Assembly: GCF_022809355.1 (NCBI RefSeq)
Contig: NZ_JAKZMM010000001.1
Coordinates: forward strand, 140,765-204,764
Direction: 5' to 3'
From: Parabacteroides faecalis
Lineage (GTDB): Bacteria; Bacteroidota; Bacteroidia; Bacteroidales; Tannerellaceae
Length of the DNA: 64,000 nt
In this document: one piece after another, positions 1-9,128 of the stretch
Layout: each line of letters begins with the position of its first letter
Numbering within the stretch: the stretch's first letter is position 1
Notes under the pieces: model-generated
Database searches by the model: none
Seen by the model: the letters and a program-made list of their open reading frames with translations, nothing else
Told to the model about the DNA's origin: nothing
Translations under genes and position numbers: made by a program

Positions 1-282
1 CGACTGATAAGGGATGTCTGTTTCCGTCATTACCCAACCATCTGTTCCAAACCAAGCTTCGGCTTCAAAACCATCCCAGCGGAAATCAACGACCGAATAA
101 CCGTTCTTCTGTTCCCATTCCTCAATCTGGGCATTCGGATACTTGGTTGAAAACTCTTCCTGGATAGCACTTGGCAGATTAGACACATTGATGTTGTCAT
201 CGTCATCACAACTTACAAAACTCATTCCGCATACTGTTGCGGCAATCATCGTAAACAACTTGATATTCATAACTCTCTTCAT
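1..282 (-). CDS. PepSY-like lipoprotein, 3' end cut by window edge
   Basis: The 94 visible codons start at the ATG at 282, one base past the stop of the upstream gene. An N-terminal hydrophobic stretch ends in a lipobox-like FVSC followed by an Asp run (CDDDD), so I expect an exported lipoprotein. The rest (SAIQEEFSTKYPNAQIEEWE, then a Trp- and Glu-rich beta section) resembles the small secreted PepSY-like/DUF2874 proteins of Bacteroidetes. The gene runs off the left edge. It follows a second PepSY-like gene and a two-component system, and is probably in the same operon. The role is not known; an envelope sensing or inhibitor role is only an inference. Confidence 0.6.
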   Translation of the reverse strand, partial: MKRVMNIKLFTMIAATVCGMSFVSCDDDDNINVSNLPSAIQEEFSTKYPNAQIEEWEQKNGYSVVDFRWDGFEAEAWFGTDGWVMTETDIPYQS

Positions 283-283
283 T

Positions 284-721
284 TTATTTATCTAAATCAA
301 TTAATTCAAAATTCTTATTAAACTTCAGTTCCCAGCCATTGGAAAGTTTGGCTTCGTAGGTGTTTCTTTCTTTCTCCAGCTCAATGATCTTGCTGTCTGG
401 ATAGTTATCCCGTACATAAACCATAATCTGATTCGGGATCAGAGAAGCTGGCACTTGACTGTATTTACATTTGATTTTTTCCCAATTACCCGAACGGTCG
501 AATTCAACTTTGTCACCATTCACGAAGATGACATCATAATTCTTCCCGAAGAAATCGGATTCCATTTTGGCAAGCGCCACCTTCTTGTCTGCAAAGTTCT
601 GCTTGACGAACTGTTGAGCAGTCTGTGGCAATTCCGAGAACTGGATGGGTTTATCGTCGTCGGCATGAACGGGTATTAACAACGTACTTGCCAATATTAA
701 AGTCATACATATTCTTTTCAT
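284..721 (-). CDS. PepSY-like periplasmic protein
   Basis: A 145-residue protein with a clear signal peptide (cleavage probably after HA in LIPVHA-DDD). The mature part has two weakly similar PepSY-like units, around residues 30-80 and 90-145, each with an alpha-then-beta pattern (QFVKQNFADKKVALAKME and YVRDNYPDSKIIELEKE). An AAGGAGGA Shine-Dalgarno sequence sits just before the ATG, which is uncommon in this phylum and supports the start. It lies 94 bp downstream of the histidine kinase gene and 1 bp before another PepSY-like gene, which suggests an accessory or target role for that two-component system. The exact function is unknown. Confidence 0.7.
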   Translation of the reverse strand: MKRICMTLILASTLLIPVHADDDKPIQFSELPQTAQQFVKQNFADKKVALAKMESDFFGKNYDVIFVNGDKVEFDRSGNWEKIKCKYSQVPASLIPNQIMVYVRDNYPDSKIIELEKERNTYEAKLSNGWELKFNKNFELIDLDK

Positions 722-815
722 TTCAAATCCTCCTTATACTTTCGTTTAATTTCTAAGACAAAGATGGAGGTCAATTCTGAAAAGAATTTGAAATTTTCGG
801 CTTTTTATTCAGTTT

Positions 816-2087
816 TCAGATAGAAAAGTGGAAAAAATGTTTTCCTTCCTGATAATAATAATGTATAGAGAAGTTATATAAGCGGCAAATCGTATCGACA
901 ATGGCCAAGCCTAATCCGGTAGATTGTTCTTTCTTCTTCCCCTGATAGAAACGGGTAAAGATTTGTTTCTCGTCTAAAGCGCCGCTCTCGGCGGTGTTGC
1001 TGATCACAAAATCATGAGCAGATATTTGGATATCAATTTGTCCGTCTGTTGAATTATGGACAAACGCGTTCTTCAACAGATTGGCAACAAGGATAGACGC
1101 CAACGATTCATTCATGCAAACCTCACAAGAAGCGCTTTCTTCTACAGACACATGGATATGCTTATAATCGAATACTTCCTTGAAATCTTCCAGGTATTTA
1201 TGCACGAGCGAATTGATTTGTATCCTCGAACTTTCCGGAAATTGTCCGTTTTCAATCTTCGAGATCAGCAACAGCGACTTATTCAGTTTCGAGATATGCT
1301 CGAGAGTTTGGTAGACTTTGCTCAATTCTTCTAGCTGACGTTCCGACATAGAGTCATCGTCCATCAGCATTTCAATCCGATTCTGGCAGATCGCCAACGG
1401 AGTTTGTATTTCATGCGAAGCATTTCCGATAAACTGTTTCTGCTGCTCATAAATAGCTTCGTTATGGGAAGTACTGCGAATCAAAGCCTCATTCAGTTTA
1501 CGGAACTCGGTTACATCGGTCGGATTATCCAGCGGACGATTGTTTTTCCCCAGCGTATAAGTATCCAACCAGTTCAGGAGTTTGTATAAAGGTTTCATAT
1601 TCTGCCGATAAACCAGAATATTAATCAGCAAGATGGTCAGCAATAAAACACCATAAAGGAACATGATCCAGAACCAGATAGCCGAAATCAAGTCGGCCTT
1701 TTCAATGGAAGGTGTCGATACAATCAGTTGATAAAAACGATCGTTACGGTCCTGAAAGATTGTCGTCAGAATCCGGGCCGGTTCTGTTTCTTTCTTTTCT
1801 GTTATATAGATCATCGAATCGGCATAGAGAATGTGAGGACGTGAAGCCGCATAAGCCGCGTCAACCTCCTGTAGGAAATACTGGTTGTTGGAACCATTAT
1901 TATGAGAAGGTAATTTCTCTCCGGCCAAATGTCGGGTAATGATTACTTCCGAATAATCTTCAAGCGCATCATCTACCTCGTCATTGACTTCATCCATCAG
2001 GGCAAAGTAAAACAATCCTGCCCAAATAGCCAGGATTACAATCAAGGCGACAGATAAACGTCCTATGACGCGATAGAAAAGTTTCAT
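816..2087 (-). CDS. Membrane sensor histidine kinase
   Basis: A 423-residue two-component sensor. A transmembrane helix at about residues 10-30, a sensor loop exposed to the periplasm, and a second helix at about 140-165 precede a cytoplasmic kinase core. The H-box is SHEIQTPLA with phospho-accepting His near residue 225. The ATPase domain shows the N-box (NLLKNAFVHN) and a GLGLAIV glycine box. A glycine-rich G1 motif is not obvious. The ATG lies 2 bp after the stop of the response-regulator gene, so the two are co-transcribed and form a cognate pair. The PepSY-like genes follow. The ligand cannot be read from the sequence. Confidence 0.9.
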   Translation of the reverse strand: MKLFYRVIGRLSVALIVILAIWAGLFYFALMDEVNDEVDDALEDYSEVIITRHLAGEKLPSHNNGSNNQYFLQEVDAAYAASRPHILYADSMIYITEKKETEPARILTTIFQDRNDRFYQLIVSTPSIEKADLISAIWFWIMFLYGVLLLTILLINILVYRQNMKPLYKLLNWLDTYTLGKNNRPLDNPTDVTEFRKLNEALIRSTSHNEAIYEQQKQFIGNASHEIQTPLAICQNRIEMLMDDDSMSERQLEELSKVYQTLEHISKLNKSLLLISKIENGQFPESSRIQINSLVHKYLEDFKEVFDYKHIHVSVEESASCEVCMNESLASILVANLLKNAFVHNSTDGQIDIQISAHDFVISNTAESGALDEKQIFTRFYQGKKKEQSTGLGLAIVDTICRLYNFSIHYYYQEGKHFFHFSI

Positions 2088-2089
2088 AA

Positions 2090-2770
2090 TCAGTTGTTCG
2101 TATTTAATTTATACCCGATACCATATACGGCTTTGATCTCCGGATTAGCCCCGGCTTCTTTCAGTTTCTTCCGGAGGTTCTTTATCTGTGCATAGATAAA
2201 GTCGAAGTTATCAACCTGGTCAATATGATCGCCCCACACTGATTCGGCTAATGTCTGCTTATTAATCAATCGGTTCGGACGATTGATAAAATAGAGTAGG
2301 ATATCATACTCTTTCCGGCTCAGATCAATCGGTTGTTGATTCACCTTTACTTCAAACGTAGCCGGATTAACTTCTATATTATCCAATGTAATCAGTTTTT
2401 CTCCTCCATGATTATTCCTGCGGATCACGCTCTTGATCCGCGCATTCAGTTCGGCCAGATGAAAGGGTTTGGCCAGATAATCGTCGGCTCCCAAATCCAA
2501 TCCCGCCACTTTATCTTCCAGAGAATCTTTGGCAGAGATAATGATAACATTCTCTTTCCGTTTTTCTCTCTTGAGTGATTCCAGTATTTGCAAGCCACTT
2601 CCACCGGGAAGCATGATATCCAACAGGATACAGTCGTAATCATAATCGTCCAGCTTCAATAGAGCTGCCTGATAATTATCGGCAGTTTCGACAACATACC
2701 GTTCCTTTTCCAGAGACTTCTTGATTATCTCCTGCAACGACGGATCATCTTCTATAATTAATATCTTCAT
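2090..2770 (-). CDS. OmpR-family response regulator
   Basis: A 226-residue regulator with an N-terminal receiver domain (acidic pocket E7/D8/D9, phospho-acceptor D51 in LLDIMLPGG, Lys in LAKPF) and a C-terminal winged-helix DNA-binding domain (about residues 125-222, ending YGIGYKL). I chose the ATG at 2770 (MKILIIEDD) rather than an in-frame GTG at 2782, because the family begins there and a TACATTTGC promoter element at 2793-2801 would place the transcript start almost on the GTG. First gene of the operon with the sensor kinase and PepSY-like genes. Targets are unknown; the PepSY-like genes are natural candidates. Confidence 0.92.
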   Translation of the reverse strand: MKILIIEDDPSLQEIIKKSLEKERYVVETADNYQAALLKLDDYDYDCILLDIMLPGGSGLQILESLKREKRKENVIIISAKDSLEDKVAGLDLGADDYLAKPFHLAELNARIKSVIRRNNHGGEKLITLDNIEVNPATFEVKVNQQPIDLSRKEYDILLYFINRPNRLINKQTLAESVWGDHIDQVDNFDFIYAQIKNLRKKLKEAGANPEIKAVYGIGYKLNTNN

Positions 2771-2792
2771 GTTATCAGCCACTTGAATAGGA

Positions 2793-2801
2793 GCAAATGT
2801 A
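2793..2801 (-). promoter_or_regulatory. -7 element of the two-component operon
   Basis: TACATTTGC on the minus strand fits the Bacteroidetes -7 consensus TAnnTTTG. It lies about 23 bp before the chosen ATG. I found no clear TTTG at the -33 position. Confidence 0.5.
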
Positions 2802-2851
2802 ATAAAAAACTTTGGGTAAAGTTTATTTTACGCAGAATTTGGACATAAAAA

Positions 2852-2875
2852 AAGCCAGCCCCGAAAGGCTGGCTT
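2852..2875 (-). terminator. Rho-independent terminator of the hexosaminidase gene
   Basis: A perfect 9-bp stem (AAGCCAGCC / GGCTGGCTT) with a 6-base loop, followed on the minus strand by a T run. It lies 28 bp past the stop codon of the hexosaminidase gene and upstream of the response regulator. Confidence 0.85.
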
Positions 2876-2902
2876 CCTATTATCTGAATTTCAGACACAC
2901 AA

Positions 2903-5248
2903 TCAATGACATAACATTTCTGGTGTAATCGCTGTAAATTCTTTAGCATCCGACTTACGAAGCTTGATGCTTCCGTCGTTCCAGTTAGAAGGCCAACCGC
3001 CAATGATATGACCTAAAAATACAGCTTTGATTTCATGTAATCCCTTTGCCAAAGCAACTGAACTGTCATGACGAGAAAAACGTTTTACTTCACCACCGTT
3101 GTTTACCAATAATTTACCATCGATCCAAACTTCTTCCAGATCAGAAGAAATGAAATAAACACCGTCTTCCGGAATGTTTACATAACCTGTTGCAACGGCT
3201 GCATATTGGTTAACACCACGCATAGACTCGGATGTCTTAACAACCGAACGAATTTCTTTCAGGTCTTTGATAACCGATTTCTTCGTTTCTTTTTGGGCTG
3301 CTTCCAGTTCCTTAACGTTCAGATACATGCCGTCAGTTACTTCCATATTCAATCCCGGAGTTGTCTTCGCAACTTCCTTGGCAGGAGCCAGCGACTGCTT
3401 TTCTACCTGGATTGTACGGATCGGACTCATCTTACCCGAAGGTAATACAGAAGCGATCTTCAAGGTTGTAGTTTCGGTAATTTCAATCGGAGCCGTGTAG
3501 GCTGTTGATGCCGGAGTCGGTTCACTGCCATCCAAGGTATAAACCATCTTGATCGGACGGGTTGTCTTGAATTCCAGCGAAGCCTTGTCGGTGAATGCTA
3601 CGAAATTGCATGAACCATTAGGCTGTTCAGGCTGCGGAATATGGTAATTGATAGCATGACCATCCAAACGAACGTAGGCATTCTCAATGCGGCGTTCGAA
3701 GTCTTTATAGTCTTTGCGGTCCAGATTCGTCCAACCAATTTCAGCAACGGCCAGGATACGCGGGAAAACCATATAATCACGTTTGGCTTCGTCGTACATG
3801 TATTCTGACCAGGTATTACCCTGAACACCTAAAATATAATTGCTCTTGCCCATAGCTACCAATGTATCTGGTATCGGATCGTAACTGTAAGTCTTCTCCA
3901 ACAACGTATAACCACCGATAGTTACCGGTTCGATCTTAGAATCTCCTTGGTAAGCATCCAGATACATTCCGTTACCGCCCGGAGTCATAATAACGGTATG
4001 ATCCATCAAAGCAGCGGCAATACCGCCATCTTCACCACGCCATGACATCACTGTAGCCGAAGGAGCCAGACCTCCTTCCAGGATTTCATCCCAACCGATA
4101 ATCTTTTTGCCTTTTGTTGCCAGGTATTTCTCCATCCGTTGGATGACATAGCTCTGCAATCTTTCTTCAGCTGAGTGCTTGCTGTCTGCTTTCAAGCCTT
4201 CTTCTTTAATACGTTTCTGGCAAAGCGGACAGTTCTTCCAACTGATCTTCGGGCACTCATCACCACCGATGTGGAAGTATTCGCTTGGGAAAAGAGGTAC
4301 CATTTCGTCGATAACATCCTGCAAGAAGGTAAACATATCTTCTTTACCCGGACACATCACAATGTCTTCTACACCCCAAATAACACGCGGAGTTCCCTGT
4401 TCTCCTTTACAAGACAGGTTCGGATAGGCAGCAATGGCAGCCATTTCATGTCCCGGTAATTCCAGTTCAGGAACAACCGTGATGAAACGGTCGGCAGCAT
4501 ATTTTACAATCTCCTTGATTTCCTCTTGCGTATAATAACCACTGTGTTCTGTACCTTCGCCATCAATACGTTTCGAAGCAATTTCAGTCAGCTTCGGATA
4601 CTTCTTGATTTCAATACGCCAGCCCTGATCGTCTGTCAAGTGCCAGTGCATCCGGTTCATCTTGAATAAAGACAATACATCCAGGTATTTCTTTACATTC
4701 TCAACCGGCATGAAATGACGACAAGGATCCAACATTATACCACGATAGCCAAAACGAGGAGCATCTTTGATGCTTACAGCCGGAGCTTGCCAGGCAATTC
4801 CGTTTACTTTCGACGGACTTTCGATTTCGGCCGGCAGCAATTGTAAGAACGATTGCATACCATAGAACAAACCTTGAGCCGTCTTAGCAACAACAACGGC
4901 ACCGTCTTTCGTTACATCCAGCGTATAACCTTCGTCGTTAGCGACATCCAATGACGGATCTACGGATAACTGAATATTTCCCTTTTCTGCTACCTGGATG
5001 TTCAAGCCAGTAGCTGTTCTCATCTTTGCCGCAAAGAATTCGGCAACAGTTTTAGCTTCAGGACTTGCCGCTGCGATGGCCGTATTGCTACCCAGACGGA
5101 AAAATCCATCATGCTGAACCAGGCTTTGTGGAGTAGGAATGATGTTGATTCCCTGATTATACGACTTCACTTCACCTTGCGGTTCGGCACACGAAGCTAA
5201 AAAACATAAGGCCATACCGGCACAAAATGTTGCAAGAAGCTTCTTCAT
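2903..5248 (-). CDS. GH20 beta-N-acetylhexosaminidase, lipoprotein
   Basis: This exo-enzyme removes terminal beta-linked GlcNAc or GalNAc by substrate-assisted catalysis. Residues 1-20 form a lipoprotein signal (LASC). An N-terminal GH20b-like domain is followed by the catalytic barrel with HIGGDE (catalytic Asp-Glu near residue 328) and MHWHLTDDQGWRIEIK. A chitobiase-type C-terminal beta domain (YTLDGSEPTP) and a PA14-like region (FISSDLEEVWIDGKLL) follow. The ATG at 5248 is preferred over one 16 codons upstream because the signal peptide starts there. It lies 41 bp after glyA, perhaps sharing its transcript. One of four GH20 genes in the window, and the longest. Confidence 0.93.
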   Translation of the reverse strand: MKKLLATFCAGMALCFLASCAEPQGEVKSYNQGINIIPTPQSLVQHDGFFRLGSNTAIAAASPEAKTVAEFFAAKMRTATGLNIQVAEKGNIQLSVDPSLDVANDEGYTLDVTKDGAVVVAKTAQGLFYGMQSFLQLLPAEIESPSKVNGIAWQAPAVSIKDAPRFGYRGIMLDPCRHFMPVENVKKYLDVLSLFKMNRMHWHLTDDQGWRIEIKKYPKLTEIASKRIDGEGTEHSGYYTQEEIKEIVKYAADRFITVVPELELPGHEMAAIAAYPNLSCKGEQGTPRVIWGVEDIVMCPGKEDMFTFLQDVIDEMVPLFPSEYFHIGGDECPKISWKNCPLCQKRIKEEGLKADSKHSAEERLQSYVIQRMEKYLATKGKKIIGWDEILEGGLAPSATVMSWRGEDGGIAAALMDHTVIMTPGGNGMYLDAYQGDSKIEPVTIGGYTLLEKTYSYDPIPDTLVAMGKSNYILGVQGNTWSEYMYDEAKRDYMVFPRILAVAEIGWTNLDRKDYKDFERRIENAYVRLDGHAINYHIPQPEQPNGSCNFVAFTDKASLEFKTTRPIKMVYTLDGSEPTPASTAYTAPIEITETTTLKIASVLPSGKMSPIRTIQVEKQSLAPAKEVAKTTPGLNMEVTDGMYLNVKELEAAQKETKKSVIKDLKEIRSVVKTSESMRGVNQYAAVATGYVNIPEDGVYFISSDLEEVWIDGKLLVNNGGEVKRFSRHDSSVALAKGLHEIKAVFLGHIIGGWPSNWNDGSIKLRKSDAKEFTAITPEMLCH

Positions 5249-5289
5249 GTTTCTGTGTTTTTTGAAATAATAAAAAGTTGTGTTAGATA

Positions 5290-6570
5290 TTACCAAGCAA
5301 AAATAGGATATTCTTTCATGATGCTGTTTACCTTCTCGCGAACGGCTGTTATCGTCTTATCGCATTCAGGAGCTGCTAAAACGGTATCAATCATTTCAAC
5401 GATTTCACCCATCAGTTCTTCTTTGGCACCACGAGTTGTAATAGCCGGCGTACCGATACGGATACCAGAAGTCTGGAATGCTGAACGGCTGTCAAACGGA
5501 ACCATGTTCTTATTGACTGTAATGTCGGCAGCAACCAAGGCTCTTTCTGCTACTTTACCAGTCAGATCAGGGAACTTCGTGCGCAGGTCGATCAACATAC
5601 TGTGGTTGTCGGTACCGCCCGAGATGATCTTGTATCCTTTATCCATGAATGCTTGTGCCATAGTAGCTGCATTCTTCTTCACTTGCATCTGATATTCTTT
5701 GTATTCCGGTTCCAAAGCTTCGCCGAAAGCTACGGCTTTAGCTGCAATAACATGTTCCAGTGGTCCTCCCTGGATACCCGGGAATACAGCAGAATCCAAT
5801 AATTGAGACATCTTCTTGATTTCGCCCTTCGGAGTCTTCTTTCCCCAAGGATTTTCGAAGTCTTTACCCAACAAGATGATACCACCACGCGGACCACGCA
5901 ACGTCTTGTGAGTTGTAGAAGTTACGATATGAGCATATTCCAACGGATTATTCAACAAACCTGCTGCAATCAAACCTGCCGGATGCGCCATATCAATCAT
6001 CAACAAAGCACCAACTTTGTCGGCAATCTCGCGCATGCGTTTATAATCCCAGTCACGTGAATAAGCAGAACCGCCACCGATAATCAATTTCGGTTTTTCG
6101 CGCAAAGCAACTTCTTCCATCTGGTCATAATCCACACGACCCGTTTCTTCTTTTACATTATATTCTGTAGCGTGATACAAGATACCAGAACTGTTTACGG
6201 CTGATCCGTGAGAAAGGTGACCGCCATGAGCCAGATTCAAGCCCAGGAAAGTATCACCCGGATTCAGAACGGCCAATAAAACAGCAGCATTAGCCTGAGC
6301 TCCTGAGTGAGGCTGTACGTTGGCCCATTCAGCATGGAATATCTTCTTCAGGCGTTCGATAGCAATCGTTTCACTTTGGTCAACGACTTCGCAACCGCCA
6401 TAATAACGTTTTCCGGGATAACCTTCGGCATACTTATTTGTTAAGCAGCTACCCATTGCCTGCATAACTTGATCACTTACAAAGTTCTCTGAAGCAATCA
6501 GTTCAATACCCTTCAGCTGGCGCTGATGTTCTTTCTCAATGATGTCAAAAATGATGTTGTCTCTTTTCAT
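5290..6570 (-). CDS. glyA: Serine hydroxymethyltransferase
   Basis: A PLP enzyme that interconverts serine and glycine with tetrahydrofolate and supplies one-carbon units. The length (426 aa) is normal for bacteria. Recognisable parts are the N-terminal [13 protein letters not shown], the HSGAQAN stretch, and the PLP-lysine motif [14 protein letters not shown]. It is cytoplasmic. A TACATTTGC promoter element sits at 6620-6628. The hexosaminidase gene follows on the same strand with only 41 bp between them. Confidence 0.97.
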   Translation of the reverse strand: MKRDNIIFDIIEKEHQRQLKGIELIASENFVSDQVMQAMGSCLTNKYAEGYPGKRYYGGCEVVDQSETIAIERLKKIFHAEWANVQPHSGAQANAAVLLAVLNPGDTFLGLNLAHGGHLSHGSAVNSSGILYHATEYNVKEETGRVDYDQMEEVALREKPKLIIGGGSAYSRDWDYKRMREIADKVGALLMIDMAHPAGLIAAGLLNNPLEYAHIVTSTTHKTLRGPRGGIILLGKDFENPWGKKTPKGEIKKMSQLLDSAVFPGIQGGPLEHVIAAKAVAFGEALEPEYKEYQMQVKKNAATMAQAFMDKGYKIISGGTDNHSMLIDLRTKFPDLTGKVAERALVAADITVNKNMVPFDSRSAFQTSGIRIGTPAITTRGAKEELMGEIVEMIDTVLAAPECDKTITAVREKVNSIMKEYPIFAW

Positions 6571-6619
6571 TACCTTAAAAGATTAGTAAATGAATGGTAT
6601 AGTTTATAAAAGATTACTT

Positions 6620-6628
6620 GCAAATGTA
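6620..6628 (-). promoter_or_regulatory. -7 element upstream of glyA
   Basis: TACATTTGC on the minus strand, about 50 bp before the glyA ATG. It matches TAnnTTTG with the frequent trailing C. No clear -33 TTTG was seen. Confidence 0.5.
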
Positions 6629-6740
6629 GTTATTTTTTTCGGTTCGTTGTCATTTCGTGTCAGATAATTGAGCATGAGCCAACAAGAATAGGTGGAAAAG
6701 CAACCTTGATAGTAAGATCGGCATCTAAAATCTATGAGAA

Positions 6741-6836
6741 ATTAATTTTTTGACAGATGTGGTAAAGCTTTATCACATTTGTCAAAAAGCTTTTCGATAT
6801 ATGTAGTAAAGCTTTTCGACAGTTGTCAAAAAATTA
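6741..6836. repeat. 22-bp dyad array (AAAGCTTT type), left of the insertion sequence
   Basis: AAAGCTTT cores start at 6764, 6786 and 6808, exactly 22 bp apart. The first core is the centre of a 36-bp near-palindrome (6750-6785) that begins TTGACA and ends TGTCAA. The array is bounded by TTAATTTTTTGACA on the left and TGTCAAAAAATTAA on the right, so its ends are inverted copies. There are no spacers, so it is not a CRISPR. Confidence 0.75.
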
Positions 6837-6849
6837 AAAAGTAATGGGA

Positions 6850-6869
6850 TCAGGGCTGACGCATTACAA
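6850..6869. repeat. Left terminal inverted repeat of the insertion sequence
   Basis: The 20 bases TCAGGGCTGACGCATTACAA match the reverse complement of 8119-8138 exactly. Confidence 0.9.
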
Positions 6870-8048
6870 TCATTTTTTATTGGAATCAATTTTATTACAA
6901 GGAGGATTCCAGTCTGCATCAAGTAGTTCTACGAGGAAATCAGAATTCCATCCTGCCATTTTTCTTTTCATAGTCATGCTCCCTTTACGTGGATTATTCT
7001 TCAATTGGGTCATGGCTATCTTGGCTATCAAAGAGAAATTCTGTGCGGCATTACCTTTCTTTCGCTGATCATCTTCATTAAAAGTGATGTCCAGTTGCCA
7101 GTGTAACTTATTTTCTATGCCCCAATGACTTCTGATGGCCTGCAGGATACCTTCTGAATCCAGGGGTAAAGAGGTAATAAAATAACGCTTCTCTATTGTC
7201 GTCTTTCCTGTTTTTATACGAGTACTTTCTTTTGTCAGACAAACGACGGAATTTGCATTTTCCCAACCTAATACTGCTGCTGTACAACCATTATTATATA
7301 CTTGGCAGAAGCGTTTCTCTTCCCGTCCGTGAGCTCGCTTTTCTTCTTTGTAAGCCATCTGATAACGAGTGGAAGGAATGTGTCCGTGGCCTTCCACCTT
7401 GTTTCCTTCCATGTCTATTTCGTTAAACCACGACGTGATTGTCTTGTGCAAAGTCTTTTGATTGGATTTCACACAGATAAGATAATCGGCATGGGCTTTG
7501 GTCACTTCTTTGACTATCTCATGTTGGCAACCAATTGCATCTATAGTCACGATACACCCTTGCAGGTCTAAAGATTCGATTAGTTTAGGGATTGCCTTTA
7601 TTTCATTACTTTTCTTATCAACCCGCTCTTGTCCAAGACTTACTCCGTTCTCTGAAGACCATGCACTTACCATTCGAAGAGAATCAAAACTTCCGTTCCT
7701 TTTTTCTTCTTTGGCTCCACATATTTCCTTTCCATCTATATTAACTATCCCTTTATATTTACCGCATATATCCTGTATCCAGGAGCGAAAGCCTAATTCT
7801 AATTCTTTGGGATCCAGCAATGAAAACAATCGGTTAAATGTATCATGAGATGGAATTCCTTGGAAGTCTTTTATCCGTTCTCTGAAAAAATCTTCCCGTA
7901 CACGACCAAATTCCGCTACCTCATTCCAGCTTTCGGCTCCACATAAAACAGCGGATATTGTAATATAAAAGATACTTTCCAAACTATATTTTTTCAAATG
8001 ATCTCTACGAGGATCTGATACTTTTTCTAATATAGAAAATATTTCCAT
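6870..8048 (-). CDS. ISAs1-family DDE transposase
   Basis: A 392-residue transposase with no frameshift. The N-terminal helical domain (SDPRRDHLKKYSLESIFYI) is typical of the family. The catalytic triad is visible as D105 (VNIDGKEI), D170 (VTIDAIGCQ) and E312 (HWGIENKLHW). Signature stretches include GIPSHDTFNRLFSLLDP and the HWQLDITFNEDDQR region near the C-terminus. With intact ends and reading frame the element could be active. It is the only complete mobile element I found in the window. Confidence 0.95.
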   Translation of the reverse strand: MEIFSILEKVSDPRRDHLKKYSLESIFYITISAVLCGAESWNEVAEFGRVREDFFRERIKDFQGIPSHDTFNRLFSLLDPKELELGFRSWIQDICGKYKGIVNIDGKEICGAKEEKRNGSFDSLRMVSAWSSENGVSLGQERVDKKSNEIKAIPKLIESLDLQGCIVTIDAIGCQHEIVKEVTKAHADYLICVKSNQKTLHKTITSWFNEIDMEGNKVEGHGHIPSTRYQMAYKEEKRAHGREEKRFCQVYNNGCTAAVLGWENANSVVCLTKESTRIKTGKTTIEKRYFITSLPLDSEGILQAIRSHWGIENKLHWQLDITFNEDDQRKKGNAAQNFSLIAKIAMTQLKNNPRKGSMTMKRKMAGWNSDFLVELLDADWNPPCNKIDSNKK

Positions 8049-8118
8049 TACTTCTTTGATTTTTATTATTATCCCTTTGACTCTCTAAAGATAAATACTT
8101 TTTAAAAGGTCTGGAAGT

Positions 8119-8138
8119 TTGTAATGCGTCAGCCCTGA
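8119..8138. repeat. Right terminal inverted repeat of the insertion sequence
   Basis: Exact inverted copy of 6850-6869. It is followed outside the element by the remains of a 22-bp repeat array. Confidence 0.9.
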
Positions 8139-8206
8139 CCACATTAGTCAAAAAGCTTTAGCACATATATGATAAAGCTTTAGCACATCTGTCAAAAAAT
8201 TAATTG
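8139..8206. repeat. 22-bp dyad array (AAAGCTTT type), right of the insertion sequence
   Basis: AAAGCTTT cores start at 8152 and 8174, 22 bp apart. The array ends TGTCAAAAAATTAATT, matching in inverted form the outer edge of the left array. Its left part starts mid-unit (CACATTAGTCA) at the insertion sequence, so part of the array is missing. From 8207 to about 8400 I see nothing further. Confidence 0.7.
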
Positions 8207-8404
8207 TTAACGACATCGATACTCCAAAGTGCTTGGTTTCGTATTCAGACAGACGGTTACGAACTTTTATTTCTCTTCTCAAATTCGATGAATACCGGAT
8301 AATTTGGGAGGGATATACCCAAACTTTTATGCAGGGGACAAAGAATTTTACATAGGAATGTCGAAGTATTTATTCATATTAGCAGGTTGGTAATTGAATT
8401 TTTT

Positions 8405-8413
8405 TACCTTTGC
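8405..8413 (+). promoter_or_regulatory. -7 element of the DUF2461-sppA operon
   Basis: TACCTTTGC matches the TAnnTTTG consensus, 22 bp before the ATG at 8436. It also shows why an earlier in-frame start at 8394 is unlikely. Confidence 0.55.
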
Positions 8414-8435
8414 GGGAATTAAATATGTGGGAATT

Positions 8436-9107
8436 ATGAATGAAGAAATCATTCGATTTTTAACGGAATTAAGAGAAAATAATAATCGTATCTGGTTTCA
8501 GGAAAATAAGGCTCGGTATGACCGGCTGCATGACGCTTTTATTGATGATGTACAAAAGCTGATCAACCGGATAGCGTTGTTTGATCCGGAGGTAAAGAAT
8601 GTGGAGGCAAAGAGCTGTTTGTTCCGTATTTATCGGGATATCCGCTTTTCACCGGATAAGACACCTTATAAGAGTCATTTTGCGGCTTATATCGCCCTGG
8701 GCGGAAGGGCCAGTGAACGTGGAGGTTATTATATTCATCTGGAACCCGGACATTGTATGTTGTCGGGCGGTGTATGGTGCCCGCCTCCCCAATTGTTGAA
8801 GATGCTGCGCCGGGATATTTATGATCATATAGATGAATTTGTAGCCATCCTGGAAGATCCTGTCTTTCGGGCAACTTATCCGATATTGGAAGGTGAAACG
8901 TTAAAGCGGATGCCTGTCGGTTATCCGGCTGATTTTGCTTACGGAGAAATACTACGGCACAAAGATTTCTGTGTTTGTTCGGAAAAACCGGATAGCTTCT
9001 TTACGCAACCGGACTGGATGGAGAAGACCGTAGCCGATTTCCAATTGTTGTTACCATTCAATCGTTTTCTGAATTATACAGTGGATGAATTTTTAGGAAG
9101 AATCTGA
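8436..9107 (+). CDS. DUF2461 family protein
   Basis: A 223-residue soluble protein of the DUF2461/TIGR02453 family. It shows the family features IRFLTELRENNNRIWFQENK near the N-terminus and IYRDIRFSPDKTPYK near residue 65. The start is the ATG at 8436; an earlier in-frame ATG at 8394 would lie upstream of the promoter element. sppA follows after 21 bp, so the two are probably co-transcribed. The biochemical role is unknown; the family is widespread and cytoplasmic. Confidence 0.85.
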   Translation: MNEEIIRFLTELRENNNRIWFQENKARYDRLHDAFIDDVQKLINRIALFDPEVKNVEAKSCLFRIYRDIRFSPDKTPYKSHFAAYIALGGRASERGGYYIHLEPGHCMLSGGVWCPPPQLLKMLRRDIYDHIDEFVAILEDPVFRATYPILEGETLKRMPVGYPADFAYGEILRHKDFCVCSEKPDSFFTQPDWMEKTVADFQLLLPFNRFLNYTVDEFLGRI

Positions 9108-9128
9108 TAAACATTAATAGATAGTTTT

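Larger units (their letters stand above)
6850..8138 (-). mobile_element. ISAs1-family insertion sequence
   Basis: A 1289-bp element bounded by perfect 20-bp terminal inverted repeats (6850-6869 and 8119-8138, outer end TCAGGGCTGACGCATTACAA) and carrying one full-length transposase. The stop codon of the transposase directly abuts the left inverted repeat. No target-site duplication is visible: the bases outside the two ends differ (AATGGGA against CCACATT). This is unusual for the family, which normally makes 8-10 bp duplications, and suggests rearrangement after insertion. It sits between two pieces of 22-bp repeat array. Confidence 0.9.

Noticed and set aside
759..766. Promoter of the 145-residue PepSY-like gene
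   Set aside because: CATCTTTG has a mismatch at the first base and no -33 element. Transcription from the upstream two-component operon is enough to explain expression.
6840..8150. Target-site duplication of the insertion sequence
   Set aside because: I compared 8-11 bases outside both ends in all nearby registers and found no direct repeat.
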